This document shows, in pieces, positions 1-8,784 of a DNA stretch of 64,000 nucleotides. Each line of letters opens with the position of its first letter. The stretch's first letter is position 1. The position numbers were made by a program, and so were the translations under genes. Below the pieces are notes generated by a model. That model had not been told where the DNA came from and did no database searches. It saw only the letters and a program-made list of their open reading frames with translations. Source of the stretch: Antarcticibacterium sp. 1MA-6-2 (lineage in GTDB: Bacteria > Bacteroidota > Bacteroidia > Flavobacteriales > Flavobacteriaceae); assembly GCF_021535135.1 (NCBI RefSeq), contig NZ_CP091036.1:4216001-4280000 (forward strand), read 5' to 3'.

Positions 1-788
1 TACGGAATTTCCACCGCTAATTTCTTCAGCTTTTAATTCTTCTACTCCAAAATCTGAAGCTTCCAGCATTCCTTCAGAATTGTTTGATATTGTTTTAGTA
101 GGGCCCGTCAAAGAAATTTCGTCATATCCATCTAAAGCGTGGAGAATGGTAAATTGTTTATCGGTATTTTGATATAGGTACCCATACATTCGGGCCAGTT
201 CCAGGTTAAAAACCCCTACCAGTTGTTTTTTCGGAAAAGCCGGATTTACCATAGGACCCAACATATTGAAAAATGTTTTAACGGCTAAGGACTTTCTTAT
301 TGGAGCTACATTTTTCATTGCCGGATGAAAAAGGGGGCGTGAAGTACACAAATTCCTGCCTCGTCTATACATTTTTCCAGGTAATCTTTATCATTGCTGA
401 ATTTTATTCCCAGGTGCTCCATTACATTGGAACTTCCACTAACAGATGACACCCCGTAATTCCCGTGCTTTGCTACGTTTACTCCAGAACCTGCAGTAAT
501 AATAGAAGCCAGGGTAGAAATATTGAAAGTGTCTTTTCCGTCTCCCCCGGTACCGCAAAGATCAATGGGATCGTAGCCGCTAAGATCTATAGAAATACAC
601 AGATCCAGTAAAGCATCCCTAAAACCTTCCAGCTCTTCTATTGTAATACTGCGCATCATATAAACAGTAAGAAAAGCAGCGATCTGGCTCTGGTTGTACT
701 CCCCTTGAGAAATATTTACCAGCGCCTCCCGGGCTTCTTCCTTGGTAATGGTTTCGTGATTTATAAGTCGGTTAAGCAAGTTTTTCAT
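1..788 (-). CDS. trpD: anthranilate phosphoribosyltransferase, 3' end outside window, frame break
   Basis: TrpD joins anthranilate and PRPP to make phosphoribosyl-anthranilate, the second step of tryptophan synthesis, in the cytosol. The N-terminal 150 residues read MKNLLNRLINHE and carry the PRPP-binding motif CGTGGDGKDTFN near residues 79-90. The frame then breaks at the G-run 333-337. Restoring one base there gives the family motif HAPLFHPAMKNVAP, and the frame continues open to base 1, so the gene runs off the window. This break is a homopolymer length error and not one of the RCCGGY lesions. TrpD follows trpE and trpG in the same direction, separated from trpG by a GC-rich palindrome. 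Confidence 0.9.
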
Positions 789-792
789 AGAA

Positions 793-825
793 AGTAGGCC
801 CCTCCAGCTCCCCCGAAGGGGGAGA
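793..825. repeat. GC-rich palindromic intergenic repeat, copy A
   Basis: The stretch between trpG and trpD holds ctcccccgaagggggag, an inverted repeat with a GAA loop. It resembles copies at 877-911 and 1549-1608 in composition and shape (CCCCTCC against GGAGGGG), and looks like a small dispersed REP-like element inserted within the trp operon. Confidence 0.6.
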
Positions 826-845
826 GCTAGAGAGTAGATTTTTAT

Positions 846-1527
846 TTATACTTCAGTTCGTATTTGAGAATTATTTGCTCCCTCCCCTTTGGGGAGACTT
901 GGGGAGGGGCTTATTACCCAATTTTTGATCATCTTTTTACCATCAGGAGTAAGTACCGATTCCGGATGGAACTGAACTCCTCTTACGTCAAACTCCCGGT
1001 GCCTAAGGGACATGATCTGTCCGTTTTCATCAAAGGAAGTGGCTTCCAGGCAGGCTTAAATTTTTCTCCACAACCCAGGAATGATAACGCCCCACCTGAA
1101 ATGATTTTTCCAATCCCGAAAAAAGAGATTCGTCATCTACGATTGTCGTAACCGAATTAGCTACTCCATGATACACAGATTCCAGGTTAATCAATTTCCC
1201 CCCAAAAACTTCGCCTATTGCCTGCTGTCCCAAACATACTCCCAATATGCTCTTTTTAGGAGCATATTCCTTCACGATCTCTTTTAGAAGTCCGGCTTCA
1301 TCGGGTATTCCAGGTCCAGGGGACAATAAAATTTTATCATACTTTGCTACGTCTTCCAGGGTAATTTCGTCATTCCTGCGAACCGTAACAATGCAATCCA
1401 GCTCTTCCAGGTAATGAACAAGATTATAGACAAAGGAATCGTAATTATCTATAACCAGTACAGAAATTCCTTTCCCCGAAGGAGAAGGTATCTGCATGTC
1501 AGGACTATCTGTTTTTATATTCTTCAT
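846..1527 (-). CDS. trpG: anthranilate synthase component II (glutamine amidotransferase), frame break
   Basis: TrpG releases ammonia from glutamine for TrpE. The class I amidotransferase nucleophile is seen in GVCLGQQ and the catalytic His-Glu in FHPESVL, but these lie in two frames. The break is at about 1054-1059, where KNLS is followed out of frame by CLEATSFDENG. Restoring an ACCGGC at this point (Leu-Pro-Ala-Cys) repairs the reading. After KNWV the reading continues through palindrome B and stops at 846, so the last 20 or so residues (SPSPSLPKGEG and on) are encoded by the repeat. The family usually ends near KNW. The product is about 225 residues if repaired. It lies downstream of trpE in one operon. 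Confidence 0.88.
877..911. repeat. GC-rich palindromic repeat, copy B, inside the trpG 3' end
   Basis: This copy contains ctccccaagtctccccaaag and related C-runs on the minus strand, forming an imperfect dyad. It overlaps the predicted 3' end of trpG and supplies its extra C-terminal residues, which suggests the element was inserted at or near the original stop codon. Confidence 0.55.
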
Positions 1528-1548
1528 TTCTTAATATTTTTATTTTAT

Positions 1549-1608
1549 TCCCCTCCGCTGGAGGGGCAGGGGTGGTTCTCCCCACCGCTGGAGGGGCTGG
1601 GGGAGGCT
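1549..1608. repeat. GC-rich palindromic repeat, copy C, between trpE and trpG
   Basis: Two near-identical half units, each containing ccgctggaggggc followed by a G-run, lie in tandem in the trpE-trpG spacer. Each can fold on itself (CCCCTCC with GGAGGGG). With copies A and B they make three GC-rich elements inside one low-GC operon. Confidence 0.65.
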
Positions 1609-1644
1609 TTTTTCCTTCAGAAAGTCTGGGATAAACTTAGCATA

Positions 1645-3040
1645 TTATATATCTTCAGCAATTTCCATAGCTTTAGTTAAAGCTCCCAGTTTATTATAGA
1701 CTTCCTGTAATTCGTTTTCTTCATTAGATTCAGAAACTATTCCCGCCCCTGCCTGGTAATGAAGCTGGTGATTTTTACTCACGAAAGTGCGGATTATGAT
1801 GGCGTGATTAAAATTTCCATCAAAATCCATAAATCCAATTGCACCTCCATATGCACTTCGATTTACATTTTCATATTTCTCGATGAGGCTCATCGCGCTA
1901 TGTTTTGGAGCGCCACTTAATGTTCCCGCCGGAAAGGTACTTGCTACGACTTCCATAGTTCCTGTTCCTTTTTTTATAGCACTTAGTTACTTTGCTTACC
2001 AGGTGGATCACGTGAGAGAAAAACTGAATTTCCCTGTATTTTTCAACTGTGACATTAGTGCTGTGACGGCTAAGATCATTCCGCGCCAGATCTACCAGCA
2101 TAACGTGTTCAGAATTTTCCTTTTCATCGACTGCAAGTTTTTTTGCAAGCTCTGCATCCTGCTCATCATTCCCCGTACGGCGAAAAGTTCCCGCAATTGG
2201 ATGAATTTCGGCCTGTCCATCTTTGACCACCAGTTGAGCTTCCGGGGAACTACCAAAAATTTTGAAGTTTCCGTAGTCAAAATAGAAGAGGTAAGGGGAA
2301 GGGTTAATGCTACGTAAAGCCCGATAAACATTAAATTCATCTCCTTTAAAAGCCTGCGAAAACCTTCTGGAAAGTACCAACTGGAAAACGTCTCCCCGCT
2401 GGCAGTGTTTCTTTCCGTTTTTTACGTTTTCTTTAAATTCTTCATCAGTTAGATTAGAAATTGGTTCTTGTTGCCTCCGGAAGTTATAGGTTGCAAAATT
2501 TCTTACTTTCAAAAGCTGTTCTATTTCTTCAAGCTTACTTTCTGTATTGTAGTTATGATCAAAAATATAGGCTTCATTTTTAAAATGATTAATTGCGATA
2601 ATATTTTGATAGACTGCATAGTAAACATCAGGAAGTTCCAGGTTACCTTTTTTTGGAGTGATCTTAATATTCTCGAAATATCTTACTCCATCATAGGCGA
2701 TAAATCCGAATAAGCCATTGTTGATAAATTTAAAATCTGAACTTTCTGCTTCAAAATTTTGTGAAAATTGTTCAATACGCTTTACAATCTCTTTATTCCC
2801 TTTTAAATCCTCATTATTCTTACTTCCATCTGGAAAGACTTCCGTGATTTTTTCCTTCTCAACTTTAATGGAGGCGATGGGATTACAGCAGATGTAGGAA
2901 AAACTGTTGTCGCTGGCGTGGTAATCACTACTTTCCAATAACAGGCTGTTAGGATATCTGTCCCTAATCTTCAGGTAAATACTCACAGGTGTTATGGTAT
3001 CTGCCAAAAGCTTCTTGTAAGTCGTTTTTAGTTTGTACAT
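1645..3040 (-). CDS. trpE: anthranilate synthase component I, frame break
   Basis: TrpE converts chorismate and ammonia to anthranilate and is the entry point of tryptophan synthesis. The chorismate-binding C-terminal half is plain: IAGTFRRTGNDEQD, DEKENSEHVMLVDLARNDL, then FPAGTLSGAPK and GAIGFMDFDGN. The reading breaks at 1981-1987 between HLVSKVT and AIKKGTGTMEVV. The observed acttagt (+ strand) stands where an ACCGGT (Thr-Gly) restores the frame. Total length about 465 residues, normal for the family. It is the first structural gene after the attenuator at 3056-3174, so its expression should respond to charged tRNA-Trp. Confidence 0.93.
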
Positions 3041-3055
3041 CTTGAATAATTAAAT

Positions 3056-3086
3056 AAAAAAAGGCTTGTCGTGAGACAAGCCTTTT
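3056..3086 (-). terminator. trp attenuator terminator hairpin
   Basis: On the minus strand an 8-bp stem ggcttgtc/gacaagcc with a 4-base loop is extended by A-T pairs and followed by a run of seven T. It lies between the leader peptide stop and the trpE start 16 bases further on, which is the position of a transcription attenuator. I could not identify the competing antiterminator by eye. A hairpin that could act as the pause stem (acttacg with cgtgaagt) overlaps the end of the leader peptide. Confidence 0.88.
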
Positions 3087-3117
3087 GTATATGATTTCAT
3101 ACTATAGCAGTGTTACT

Positions 3118-3174
3118 TCACGACGATTGACGTAAGTTGTTCCACCACCAGGTATGTACATTACAAATTTTCAT
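3118..3174 (-). CDS. trpL: trp operon leader peptide, 18 residues
   Basis: The minus-strand reading ATG to TGA encodes MKICNVHTWWWNNLRQSS, with three consecutive Trp codons at positions 9-11. It lies just upstream of the terminator hairpin and of trpE. A leader peptide with Trp codons before a terminator and trp genes is the hallmark of ribosome-mediated attenuation: stalling at the Trp codons when tryptophan is scarce prevents terminator formation. A conserved Bacteroidota leader of this kind has been described (the Bacteroid-trp RNA motif), and this looks like a member. The promoter lies so close that the message may start at or next to this ATG. Confidence 0.88.
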   Translation of the reverse strand: MKICNVHTWWWNNLRQSS

Positions 3175-3178
3175 TAGC

Positions 3179-3209
3179 CAAATATAAACAGGAAAGCTAA
3201 ACTGGCAAA
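3179..3209 (-). promoter_or_regulatory. trp operon promoter, Bacteroidota type
   Basis: On the minus strand TTTG (3206-3209) is followed after exactly 19 bases by TATATTTG (3179-3186), a full match to the primary sigma consensus of this phylum (TTTG, about 19 bases, TAnnTTTG). The transcript would begin within a few bases of the leader peptide ATG at 3174. Confidence 0.8.
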
Positions 3210-3273
3210 ACTTTTTAAAAAAAAGATGCCACAAAATATCAGGTTGGGCATCAAGAAATTTGTAATGGGGTAA

Positions 3274-3843
3274 TTAAAATTTTAAATCTACTTCAAGGTC
3301 GAAGTTATCATAAATAGTTTTGTCACCAAGATTTTGGAAAAAACTACCAGATCCATATTTTACATTGTATTTAGAACGATCTATGGATAGTTTGGTAGAA
3401 GCGGAATTTTCCTTCCAGTCAAGATCAAAATTAATAGGATGTGTTATATTTTTAATGGTAAGATTACCAGTCACAGCGTAAGTATTATCATTCTTTTTCG
3501 CCACCTTGGTAATGACCAGTTTTGAGACAGGATGGTTTTCTACTCCAAAAAAGTCCTCAGATTTTAGATGCCCTTCTAAATCTCTTTTTCCGTCACCGGA
3601 AAGATCTGTTACTGTAATAGAAGTCATATCAATTATAAATTCTCCTCCTATTAACTTCCCATCTTCTACGTTAAAATGACCATCTTTCAGTTGGATCGTA
3701 CCCGTATGAGAACCAGTTACTTTTTTTCCTGTCCAGGTTACCTGGCTTTCTTTAATTTGAATTTCCTTTTTTAAAGTTGTAAAGGATAGAGTGGTCAAAA
3801 TAATTACTGATGCCGTTGCACCTTTTAAAACATTCTTTTTCAT
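3274..3843 (-). CDS. YceI family periplasmic protein
   Basis: The 189-residue product starts MKKNVLKGATAS, with a hydrophobic signal segment up to about residue 24. It continues in the lipocalin-like YceI pattern: WTGKKVTGSHTGTIQLKDG, a block around residues 85-105 (DLEGHLKSEDFFGVENHP), and a C-terminal DRSKYNVKYGSGSFF. Family members bind polyisoprenoid-like lipids in the periplasm; the ligand here is unknown. It lies 18 bases downstream of the oxidoreductase gene on the same strand, behind a MarR regulator. That trio recurs in flavobacteria and suggests a shared redox or stress response. Confidence 0.9.
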   Translation of the reverse strand: MKKNVLKGATASVIILTTLSFTTLKKEIQIKESQVTWTGKKVTGSHTGTIQLKDGHFNVEDGKLIGGEFIIDMTSITVTDLSGDGKRDLEGHLKSEDFFGVENHPVSKLVITKVAKKNDNTYAVTGNLTIKNITHPINFDLDWKENSASTKLSIDRSKYNVKYGSGSFFQNLGDKTIYDNFDLEVDLKF

Positions 3844-3860
3844 CGTTGTAAATTTTAAAG

Positions 3861-4493
3861 TTATACTAAGTGGAATAATTGTTTTTTGCTTTTCCTGACT
3901 TTTGGAACAAATTGAGTTTGATCCTCTACACTTCTGTAGCCAATTGGTGCAATAACTGTAGTTTTGAGACCTTTCTCTTTTAAGTTAAGAAGATTGTCAA
4001 ATTCTTCAGCATTGAATCCTTCCATAGGACAGGTGTCAATTTTCATATTGGCTGCAGCTGAAAGAAGGTTGCCCAAAGCAATGTACGCCTGCTTGGCAGT
4101 CCAAATAGCCTGGGCCTCTTTGGATTGTTGTAAAATGGTATTTTGAAGCATGGTGCGGAATCCAGCAAGTTCTTCCATAGACACATTCCGTGCTTTACTG
4201 ATAGTTTGCAGGTAAGCTTCAATATGCTTTTCTGAAATTTCGGTGTAACTGGCAAAAACAATTAGATGTGAAGCGTCGGTAATTTGAGTTTGATTCCATG
4301 CAACAGATTTCAGTTTTTCCCGAATTTCTTCATCTTCAATGATAAACACTTCATAGGGCTGTAAGCCATAGGAGGAAGCAGAAAGTTGTATTCCTGCCAT
4401 TAATTTTTCCAGGTCTCCAGGAGAAACCTTTTTGTTTTTATCAAATATTTTTGTGGCGTATCGCCAGTTAAGAGCATCAATGTAATTATTCAT
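3861..4493 (-). CDS. NAD(P)H-dependent oxidoreductase, nitroreductase family
   Basis: The 210-residue product matches the FMN-dependent nitroreductase fold: RYATKIFD at residues 12-19, SASSYGLQPYEVFII at about 38-52, and the late segment IDTCPMEGFNAEEFD. Enzymes of this group reduce nitro compounds, quinones or enones with NAD(P)H in the cytosol; the natural substrate cannot be told from sequence. A palindrome TTGTAGGTACAA lies 28 bases upstream of its start and is repeated at the marR start, so repression by the neighbouring MarR protein is likely. Confidence 0.9.
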   Translation of the reverse strand: MNNYIDALNWRYATKIFDKNKKVSPGDLEKLMAGIQLSASSYGLQPYEVFIIEDEEIREKLKSVAWNQTQITDASHLIVFASYTEISEKHIEAYLQTISKARNVSMEELAGFRTMLQNTILQQSKEAQAIWTAKQAYIALGNLLSAAANMKIDTCPMEGFNAEEFDNLLNLKEKGLKTTVIAPIGYRSVEDQTQFVPKVRKSKKQLFHLV

Positions 4494-4520
4494 ATATATT
4501 AATTTTTGTTTTTACCAATA

Positions 4521-4532
4521 TTGTACCTACAA
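4521..4532. promoter_or_regulatory. candidate MarR operator upstream of the oxidoreductase
   Basis: The 12-base site ttgtacctacaa has its reverse complement, ttgtaggtacaa, at 5020-5031. Flanking AATA and TATT extend the dyad. One copy sits before the oxidoreductase gene and the other at the marR start, as expected for an autoregulated MarR repressor controlling its neighbour. Confidence 0.6.
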
Positions 4533-4550
4533 GTATTGTTTCAAATTTTT

Positions 4551-5011
4551 TTAATCTCTCAGTTTTTCCAGTAAAGTATTAAGAGTTTTAACCTCTTCTA
4601 AATTCAGGTCCTTTACAAAATCCTTTTCAGTATGTTCTACTAATGGATCTAATTGCTTTAAAAGTTCAAGACCTTTTTGTGTTATAAAAATTTCAATTTT
4701 TCTCCGGTTTTCTTCGCAGGTGTTCCTGTCTACCAATTTTTTTTCAAGGAGCTTGTCTACCAGCCGGGTAGTATTGCTCATCTTGCTCACCATCCTATCC
4801 TGAACTGTGCATAGGTTTGCTTAGGTTTCTCTCCCTGACCTCTAAGAATTCGTAGTACGTTAAATTGCTGTATCGAGAGTTCAAATGGTTTTAATGCTTC
4901 TGCCATTCTGGATGACGCCTCGTTAGTGGTAAGCATAAGGTTAATCACCAGTTTCTTTTCTTCAGAAACAGGATGCCGGGTTTTTAATATGTCTTCAACT
5001 TTAATAGCCAT
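4551..5011 (-). CDS. MarR family transcriptional regulator, frame break
   Basis: This is a winged-helix repressor of about 153 residues if repaired. The first frame starts MAIKVEDILKT and includes LSIQQFNVLRILRGQGEKP; the second continues DRMVSKMSNTTRLVDKLLEKKLVDR, the recognition helix and wing. The break is at 4819-4826, where gcttaggt (+ strand) replaces a predicted GCCGGT, giving the family sequence KPANL. I chose the MAIK start (5011) over an upstream ATG at 5056, because the longer form would place the operator inside the coding region and adds a non-family extension. It probably represses itself and the adjacent oxidoreductase and YceI genes. Confidence 0.87.
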
Positions 5012-5019
5012 AACAACAA

Positions 5020-5031
5020 TTGTAGGTACAA
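5020..5031. promoter_or_regulatory. candidate MarR operator at the marR start
   Basis: The palindrome ttgtaggtacaa lies 8 bases upstream of the chosen marR start codon and is the exact reverse complement of the site at 4521-4532. Binding here would block transcription or early elongation of marR. Confidence 0.6.
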
Positions 5032-5197
5032 ATGTATTGTAAAATATTTTTTTCACTTCATAATAATTAGTTAAATTTATAGAAGTCGAATAACGGAAGA
5101 TGCTGAGTCGTATGTTCCATTTTTTAATAAAAAATATTCTATTTGTAGGCTTTCTCTTATATTTACCACTTTAAAAATCCCAAAATTTTACCAGCAA

Positions 5198-5509
5198 ATG
5201 AAAAATCTTACACAGGACCAATGGAAAGAAGGATTAGCAGCCGACGAAAATGCTGAAATCCTTGATGTTAGAACTGAAGAGGAATTTATAGAAGGTTATA
5301 TTCCCGAGGCAACTAATATAGATATTTATAAAGGACAGGGATTTATTGATCGAATTAATGAACTCGATAAATCAAAAAATTACTACGTCTATTGCCGATC
5401 CGGAGCGCGTAGTGCACAGGCTTGTGCTTTAATGGACCAGCAAGGATTTCAAAATGCCTATAATTTAATGGGTGGAATTACTGAATGGGAAGGTGAGATC
5501 ACAAAATAA
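5198..5509 (+). CDS. cytoplasmic rhodanese-like protein
   Basis: A single rhodanese domain of 103 residues without a signal peptide. It has the LDVRTEEEFIEGYIPEA entry motif and the active loop YCRSGARSAQA, with the catalytic Cys at about residue 67. Such proteins carry sulfane sulfur as a persulfide; the partner is unknown. It is followed 10 bases later by a second rhodanese gene that is exported, so the two form a pair on opposite sides of the inner membrane. Confidence 0.92.
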   Translation: MKNLTQDQWKEGLAADENAEILDVRTEEEFIEGYIPEATNIDIYKGQGFIDRINELDKSKNYYVYCRSGARSAQACALMDQQGFQNAYNLMGGITEWEGEITK

Positions 5510-5519
5510 TCCTCCTGCT

Positions 5520-5915
5520 ATGAAAATTCTAAAGCTTATAGTAGGATTAGCTCTTGTTATATCTTGTGGAAGTTGTAAAGATGCGGCTGCAACCGATATT
5601 CATACAGTTACCCCTGCAGAGATGCAAAATCATCTGAAGTATGATGACAATGTTCAGGTTGTAGACGTCCAGCCAGAAGAAGAATATCAAAAATCCCATC
5701 TTCTTAATGCGCGCAATATAATCTATGATAAGGACTTCAGAAAAAAATTAGATAAACTTGATAAATCCAGGCCCGTTGCACTTTATTGTACCACGGGAAA
5801 AGTAAGCCCTGAGGCTGCACAAATTCTTAAAGATGCTGGTTTTCTCCACATCTACGTATTAGAAGGTGGAATTAAAAAGTGGCGGGATGACACAAGCGAG
5901 AACGGGAAAAAATAA
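5520..5915 (+). CDS. rhodanese-like lipoprotein
   Basis: I take the start at 5520 (MKILKLIVGLALVISCGSC), which gives a short lipoprotein signal with Cys in the lipobox; a longer reading from 5472 overlaps the previous gene. The rhodanese core contains VVDVQPEEEYQKSHL and the active loop YCTTGKVSPEAA with a catalytic Cys. About 131 residues. It is likely anchored in the periplasm or outer membrane. It forms a two-gene unit with the cytoplasmic rhodanese upstream and is closed by a hairpin terminator. Confidence 0.9.
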   Translation: MKILKLIVGLALVISCGSCKDAAATDIHTVTPAEMQNHLKYDDNVQVVDVQPEEEYQKSHLLNARNIIYDKDFRKKLDKLDKSRPVALYCTTGKVSPEAAQILKDAGFLHIYVLEGGIKKWRDDTSENGKK

Positions 5916-5936
5916 AAATATATTTTGAAAATGTTT

Positions 5937-5965
5937 TAAAGGTTACTGCAGGTAGCCTTTTTCTT
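5937..5965 (+). terminator. terminator of the rhodanese pair
   Basis: The stem aaggttac/gtagcctt (one G-T pair) with a TGCA loop is followed by a T-rich tract ttttctttt. Confidence 0.7.
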
Positions 5966-6099
5966 TTTATCACTTTTAAAACTGCCTCTTATAATTTTTT
6001 TCCGGTTCCTACGTTATTTGCTTAAGAAAACTGGTTTAATTTATTTTTTAATATAATATATTTACCCCTCATCGTAGGAAATGAAATAACCCTATATCT

Positions 6100-6792
6100 A
6101 TGAATAAACTATTTTTATTTGTTCTTATATGTTTTGGCAGTTTACAAACTGCAGTTCACGCCCAGGAATTTAGCTTTGGTTTAAAAGGAGGTATAAACCT
6201 TACCTCGGGAGGGACACTCACAGGGATAAGATCTACTCCAATTTATACAGGAGCAACTTTTAATGCTGAAGGTGAAATTGGGTTTCATGGAGGTCTTTGG
6301 ACACAATTAAGCTTTGGGAAGTTTTTTATAAGACCTGAAGTAGTATATTCTAAACTTGAATCTCGTTTTGATTTTCCTAATCGACCCGCAATTTATGCAG
6401 TAGATGAGTTAAGTGTACCGTTTTTGGTGGGTTATAATATTTGGGGCCCAATAGATATCTATGGTGGACTTACTTACAAAAATATAGTTGATGCTTCTCT
6501 GGAAGGAACAGAGCTAGCTGATCAACTTATTGTGGTGCAAAATTTTCCCTTATCAGCACAGGTGGGAGCTAAAGTCGAATTTGGAAGTTTTGGGCTTGAT
6601 GTGAGATACGATCACTCTTTGGCCAACGAAGAAAATCAGGAAGTTGATATCATTAATAGTGTATACGGGGTTAATAAGGCTAATTTTGAAGATGCCAGAC
6701 TTAACCAGATAATTGTGAGTCTTACCATTAAATTGTGGGACAGTGAAAATGCCGGAAAGAGGAGAAGAAGAGGAGGAAACTGTTACTTTTAG
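6100..6792 (+). CDS. outer membrane beta-barrel (porin family) protein
   Basis: The 230-residue protein starts MNKLFLFVLICFGSLQ and has a signal peptide cut near VHAQ. The mature part alternates hydrophobic and polar residues: SFGLKGGINLTS, a central FIRPEVVYSKLE and FGLDVRYDHSL near residue 165. This is the pattern of the Bacteroidota PorT/OmpW-like barrel group. It ends with a basic tail KRRRRGGNCYF instead of the usual aromatic residue. A second, shorter relative is encoded at 32883-33469. Substrate or role unknown. Confidence 0.85.
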   Translation: MNKLFLFVLICFGSLQTAVHAQEFSFGLKGGINLTSGGTLTGIRSTPIYTGATFNAEGEIGFHGGLWTQLSFGKFFIRPEVVYSKLESRFDFPNRPAIYAVDELSVPFLVGYNIWGPIDIYGGLTYKNIVDASLEGTELADQLIVVQNFPLSAQVGAKVEFGSFGLDVRYDHSLANEENQEVDIINSVYGVNKANFEDARLNQIIVSLTIKLWDSENAGKRRRRGGNCYF

Positions 6793-6813
6793 TGAAGTAC
6801 AAATTTAGTATAT

Positions 6814-6842
6814 TGGGGGCAGATTTTTCTGCCCCTTTTTAT
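6814..6842 (+). terminator. intrinsic terminator between convergent genes
   Basis: The stem ggggcaga/tctgcccc with a short T-rich loop is followed by TTTTTATTTTTT. It ends the barrel protein gene and overlaps the 3' end of the convergent gene by a few bases. Confidence 0.85.
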
Positions 6843-7432
6843 TTTTTGTATTTGTCATTTAAACCTTTCCCGTCCCTGATTAGAGGGATGATCTTTTCAA
6901 ATCTCTTCTCCTTTGTTTCTAATCTTGTTGCTTCTTGAATATAAGAAATGTATTCTCTTTGTTTACCGGGAGACAAATTCGAAAATTCAGTTTCAAGATC
7001 TTGTTCTTTTTTAAGGCGCTCCTCGAATTCCTGAGTCATTTTTACCGTTTTTGAGAGGTCGGGTTTGGATATATTTCCCTGGTCTATTAATTGTATTGCC
7101 TCCTGCACATATGGTCTCAAAGCAGGAATATTAAGTACCGTCTCTTTGGAAAACCTTATCTGCCTGAGAGTTTTGGTCTTGCCTTCCTGGGCATTGTGCA
7201 GAAAAGCTGTATTCTCCTGAAGTTGAGAACCATCAAAAAACCATAATCCGTAATGTTTTTTAAAAGCTGCCAGGCCTATTAGATTTTTACCTTTATAAGT
7301 ATACACGGGAGCTCCCCATTTTATAGCTTCCTCGAATGGAAAAGATTTTAGGAACGATCTTAGAATCACAAGTTCATCCTTCCATTTTTCATGAGCTTCT
7401 ATATATGCCTCTGCGTTTTCAGCTTTGGCCAT
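6839..7432 (-). CDS. YdeI/OmpD-associated family protein
   Basis: The 197-residue protein contains a DUF1801-like N-terminal region ([29 protein letters not shown] near residues 38-66) and a C-terminal YdeI region rich in charged residues ([24 protein letters not shown]). This architecture is common in Bacteroidota; the biochemical role is not established. It overlaps the end of pepT by 14 bases on the same strand, so the two are probably co-transcribed. Confidence 0.85.
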   Translation of the reverse strand: MAKAENAEAYIEAHEKWKDELVILRSFLKSFPFEEAIKWGAPVYTYKGKNLIGLAAFKKHYGLWFFDGSQLQENTAFLHNAQEGKTKTLRQIRFSKETVLNIPALRPYVQEAIQLIDQGNISKPDLSKTVKMTQEFEERLKKEQDLETEFSNLSPGKQREYISYIQEATRLETKEKRFEKIIPLIRDGKGLNDKYKK

Positions 7433-8676
7433 TGTTTTTATATTTTTCAGAAGTTATTTCGGCAATTTTTACAATGACTGCAACGGCTTTCTGCATACTT
7501 TCTACAGGTACATATTCATAGGGACCGTGAAAATTGTGACCTCCTGCAAAAATATTGGGACAGGGGAGGCCTTTATAACTTAGTTGTGAACCATCTGTTC
7601 CTCCGCGAATAGGCTTTATTATTGGCTGAACGTCCACTGCTTTAATAGCTTCTTCGGCAATATCCACAATGTGCATTACTTAGCTCTACTTTTTCCCGCA
7701 TATTGAAATACTGGTCCTTTATGTCAATTTGAATTACTTCTTTTTCATATTGCGAATTTATTTCCCCGGCCAGTTTTCGAAGTACTTCTTTGCGGGCTTC
7801 AAAATGATCTTTATCGTGGTCTCTTATAATGTACTTCAGCCTGGTTTCATCTACGTTGCCTCTAACATCTGAAAGATGAAAAAATCCCTGTCTCTCTTCA
7901 GTATGCTCAGGAGTTTCCAGTCTGGGAAGCGAATTGATAAAATCCTGAGCTATATAGATGCTGTTAACCATTTTATCTTTAGCATACCCCGGGTGGACAC
8001 TTTTACCTTTAATAGTTACTGTTGCTCCGGCAGCATTAAAGTTCTCATATTCAAGTTCTCCTACCTGGCTACCGTCCATTGTATAGGCCCATTCTGCCCC
8101 AAATTTTTCAACATCAAATTTGTGAGCCCCTCTGCCTATTTCTTCATCTGGTGTAAAGCCAACTCTAATTTTTCCATGTGGTATATCGGGGTTATTAATG
8201 AGATATTCCATAGCGGTAACAATTTCAGTAATACCCGCTTTATCGTCGGCTCCCAAAAGAGTTGTACCGTCAGTAGTTATAATTGTTTGCCCTTTATACT
8301 GTAAGAGATCATCAAAATAATCAGGTGATAGGATGATCTGTTTTTCTTCATTAAGAACAATGTCTTTACCATCATATTCTTCAATAATCTGAGGCTTCAC
8401 ATTGGTTCCTGAGTAATCGGGCGAGGTATCAAAGTGGCTAATAAATCCTATGACGGGCACGTCGTGTGATATGTTAGCAGGCAAAGTAGCCATGATGTAA
8501 GCATTCTCATCTATTTCTACCTCCTGCATTCCTATTTCCTTTAGTTCTTCTGCCAGTTTCCGTGCAAGGTCCCATTGTTTTGATGTACTGGGAGTTTCAT
8601 TACTGCTGGAGTCGCTTTGTGTGTCTATAGTTAGGTAGTTAATGAATCTATTGATTAGCTGCTTTTTTGATATCAT
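7419..8676 (-). CDS. pepT: peptidase T (tripeptidase), frame break
   Basis: PepT is a cytosolic M20 zinc aminopeptidase that removes the N-terminal residue from tripeptides. Metal and catalytic motifs are present in order: [35 protein letters not shown] and, in the second frame, [27 protein letters not shown]. The break is at 7678-7683 (acttag, + strand), where a GCCGGT restores [19 protein letters not shown] start at MISKKQL (8676); an ATG at 8697 adds seven residues. About 419 residues if repaired, the usual family length. Confidence 0.92.
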
Positions 8677-8761
8677 AAAAAATTTCTGTTTTTTCAAAAA
8701 TAAACATTCAGAAGCCAGTTACAAAGCCTTTTAATATTTACCTAAGGTTTTTTAATTTCCC

Positions 8762-8769
8762 TATTTTTG
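8762..8769 (+). promoter_or_regulatory. candidate pyrD -7 element
   Basis: TATTTTTG matches the TAnnTTTG -7 consensus and lies 15 bases before the pyrD start. No convincing TTTG was found at the -33 position. Confidence 0.4.
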
Positions 8770-8784
8770 CACAAATCTGCAGTT

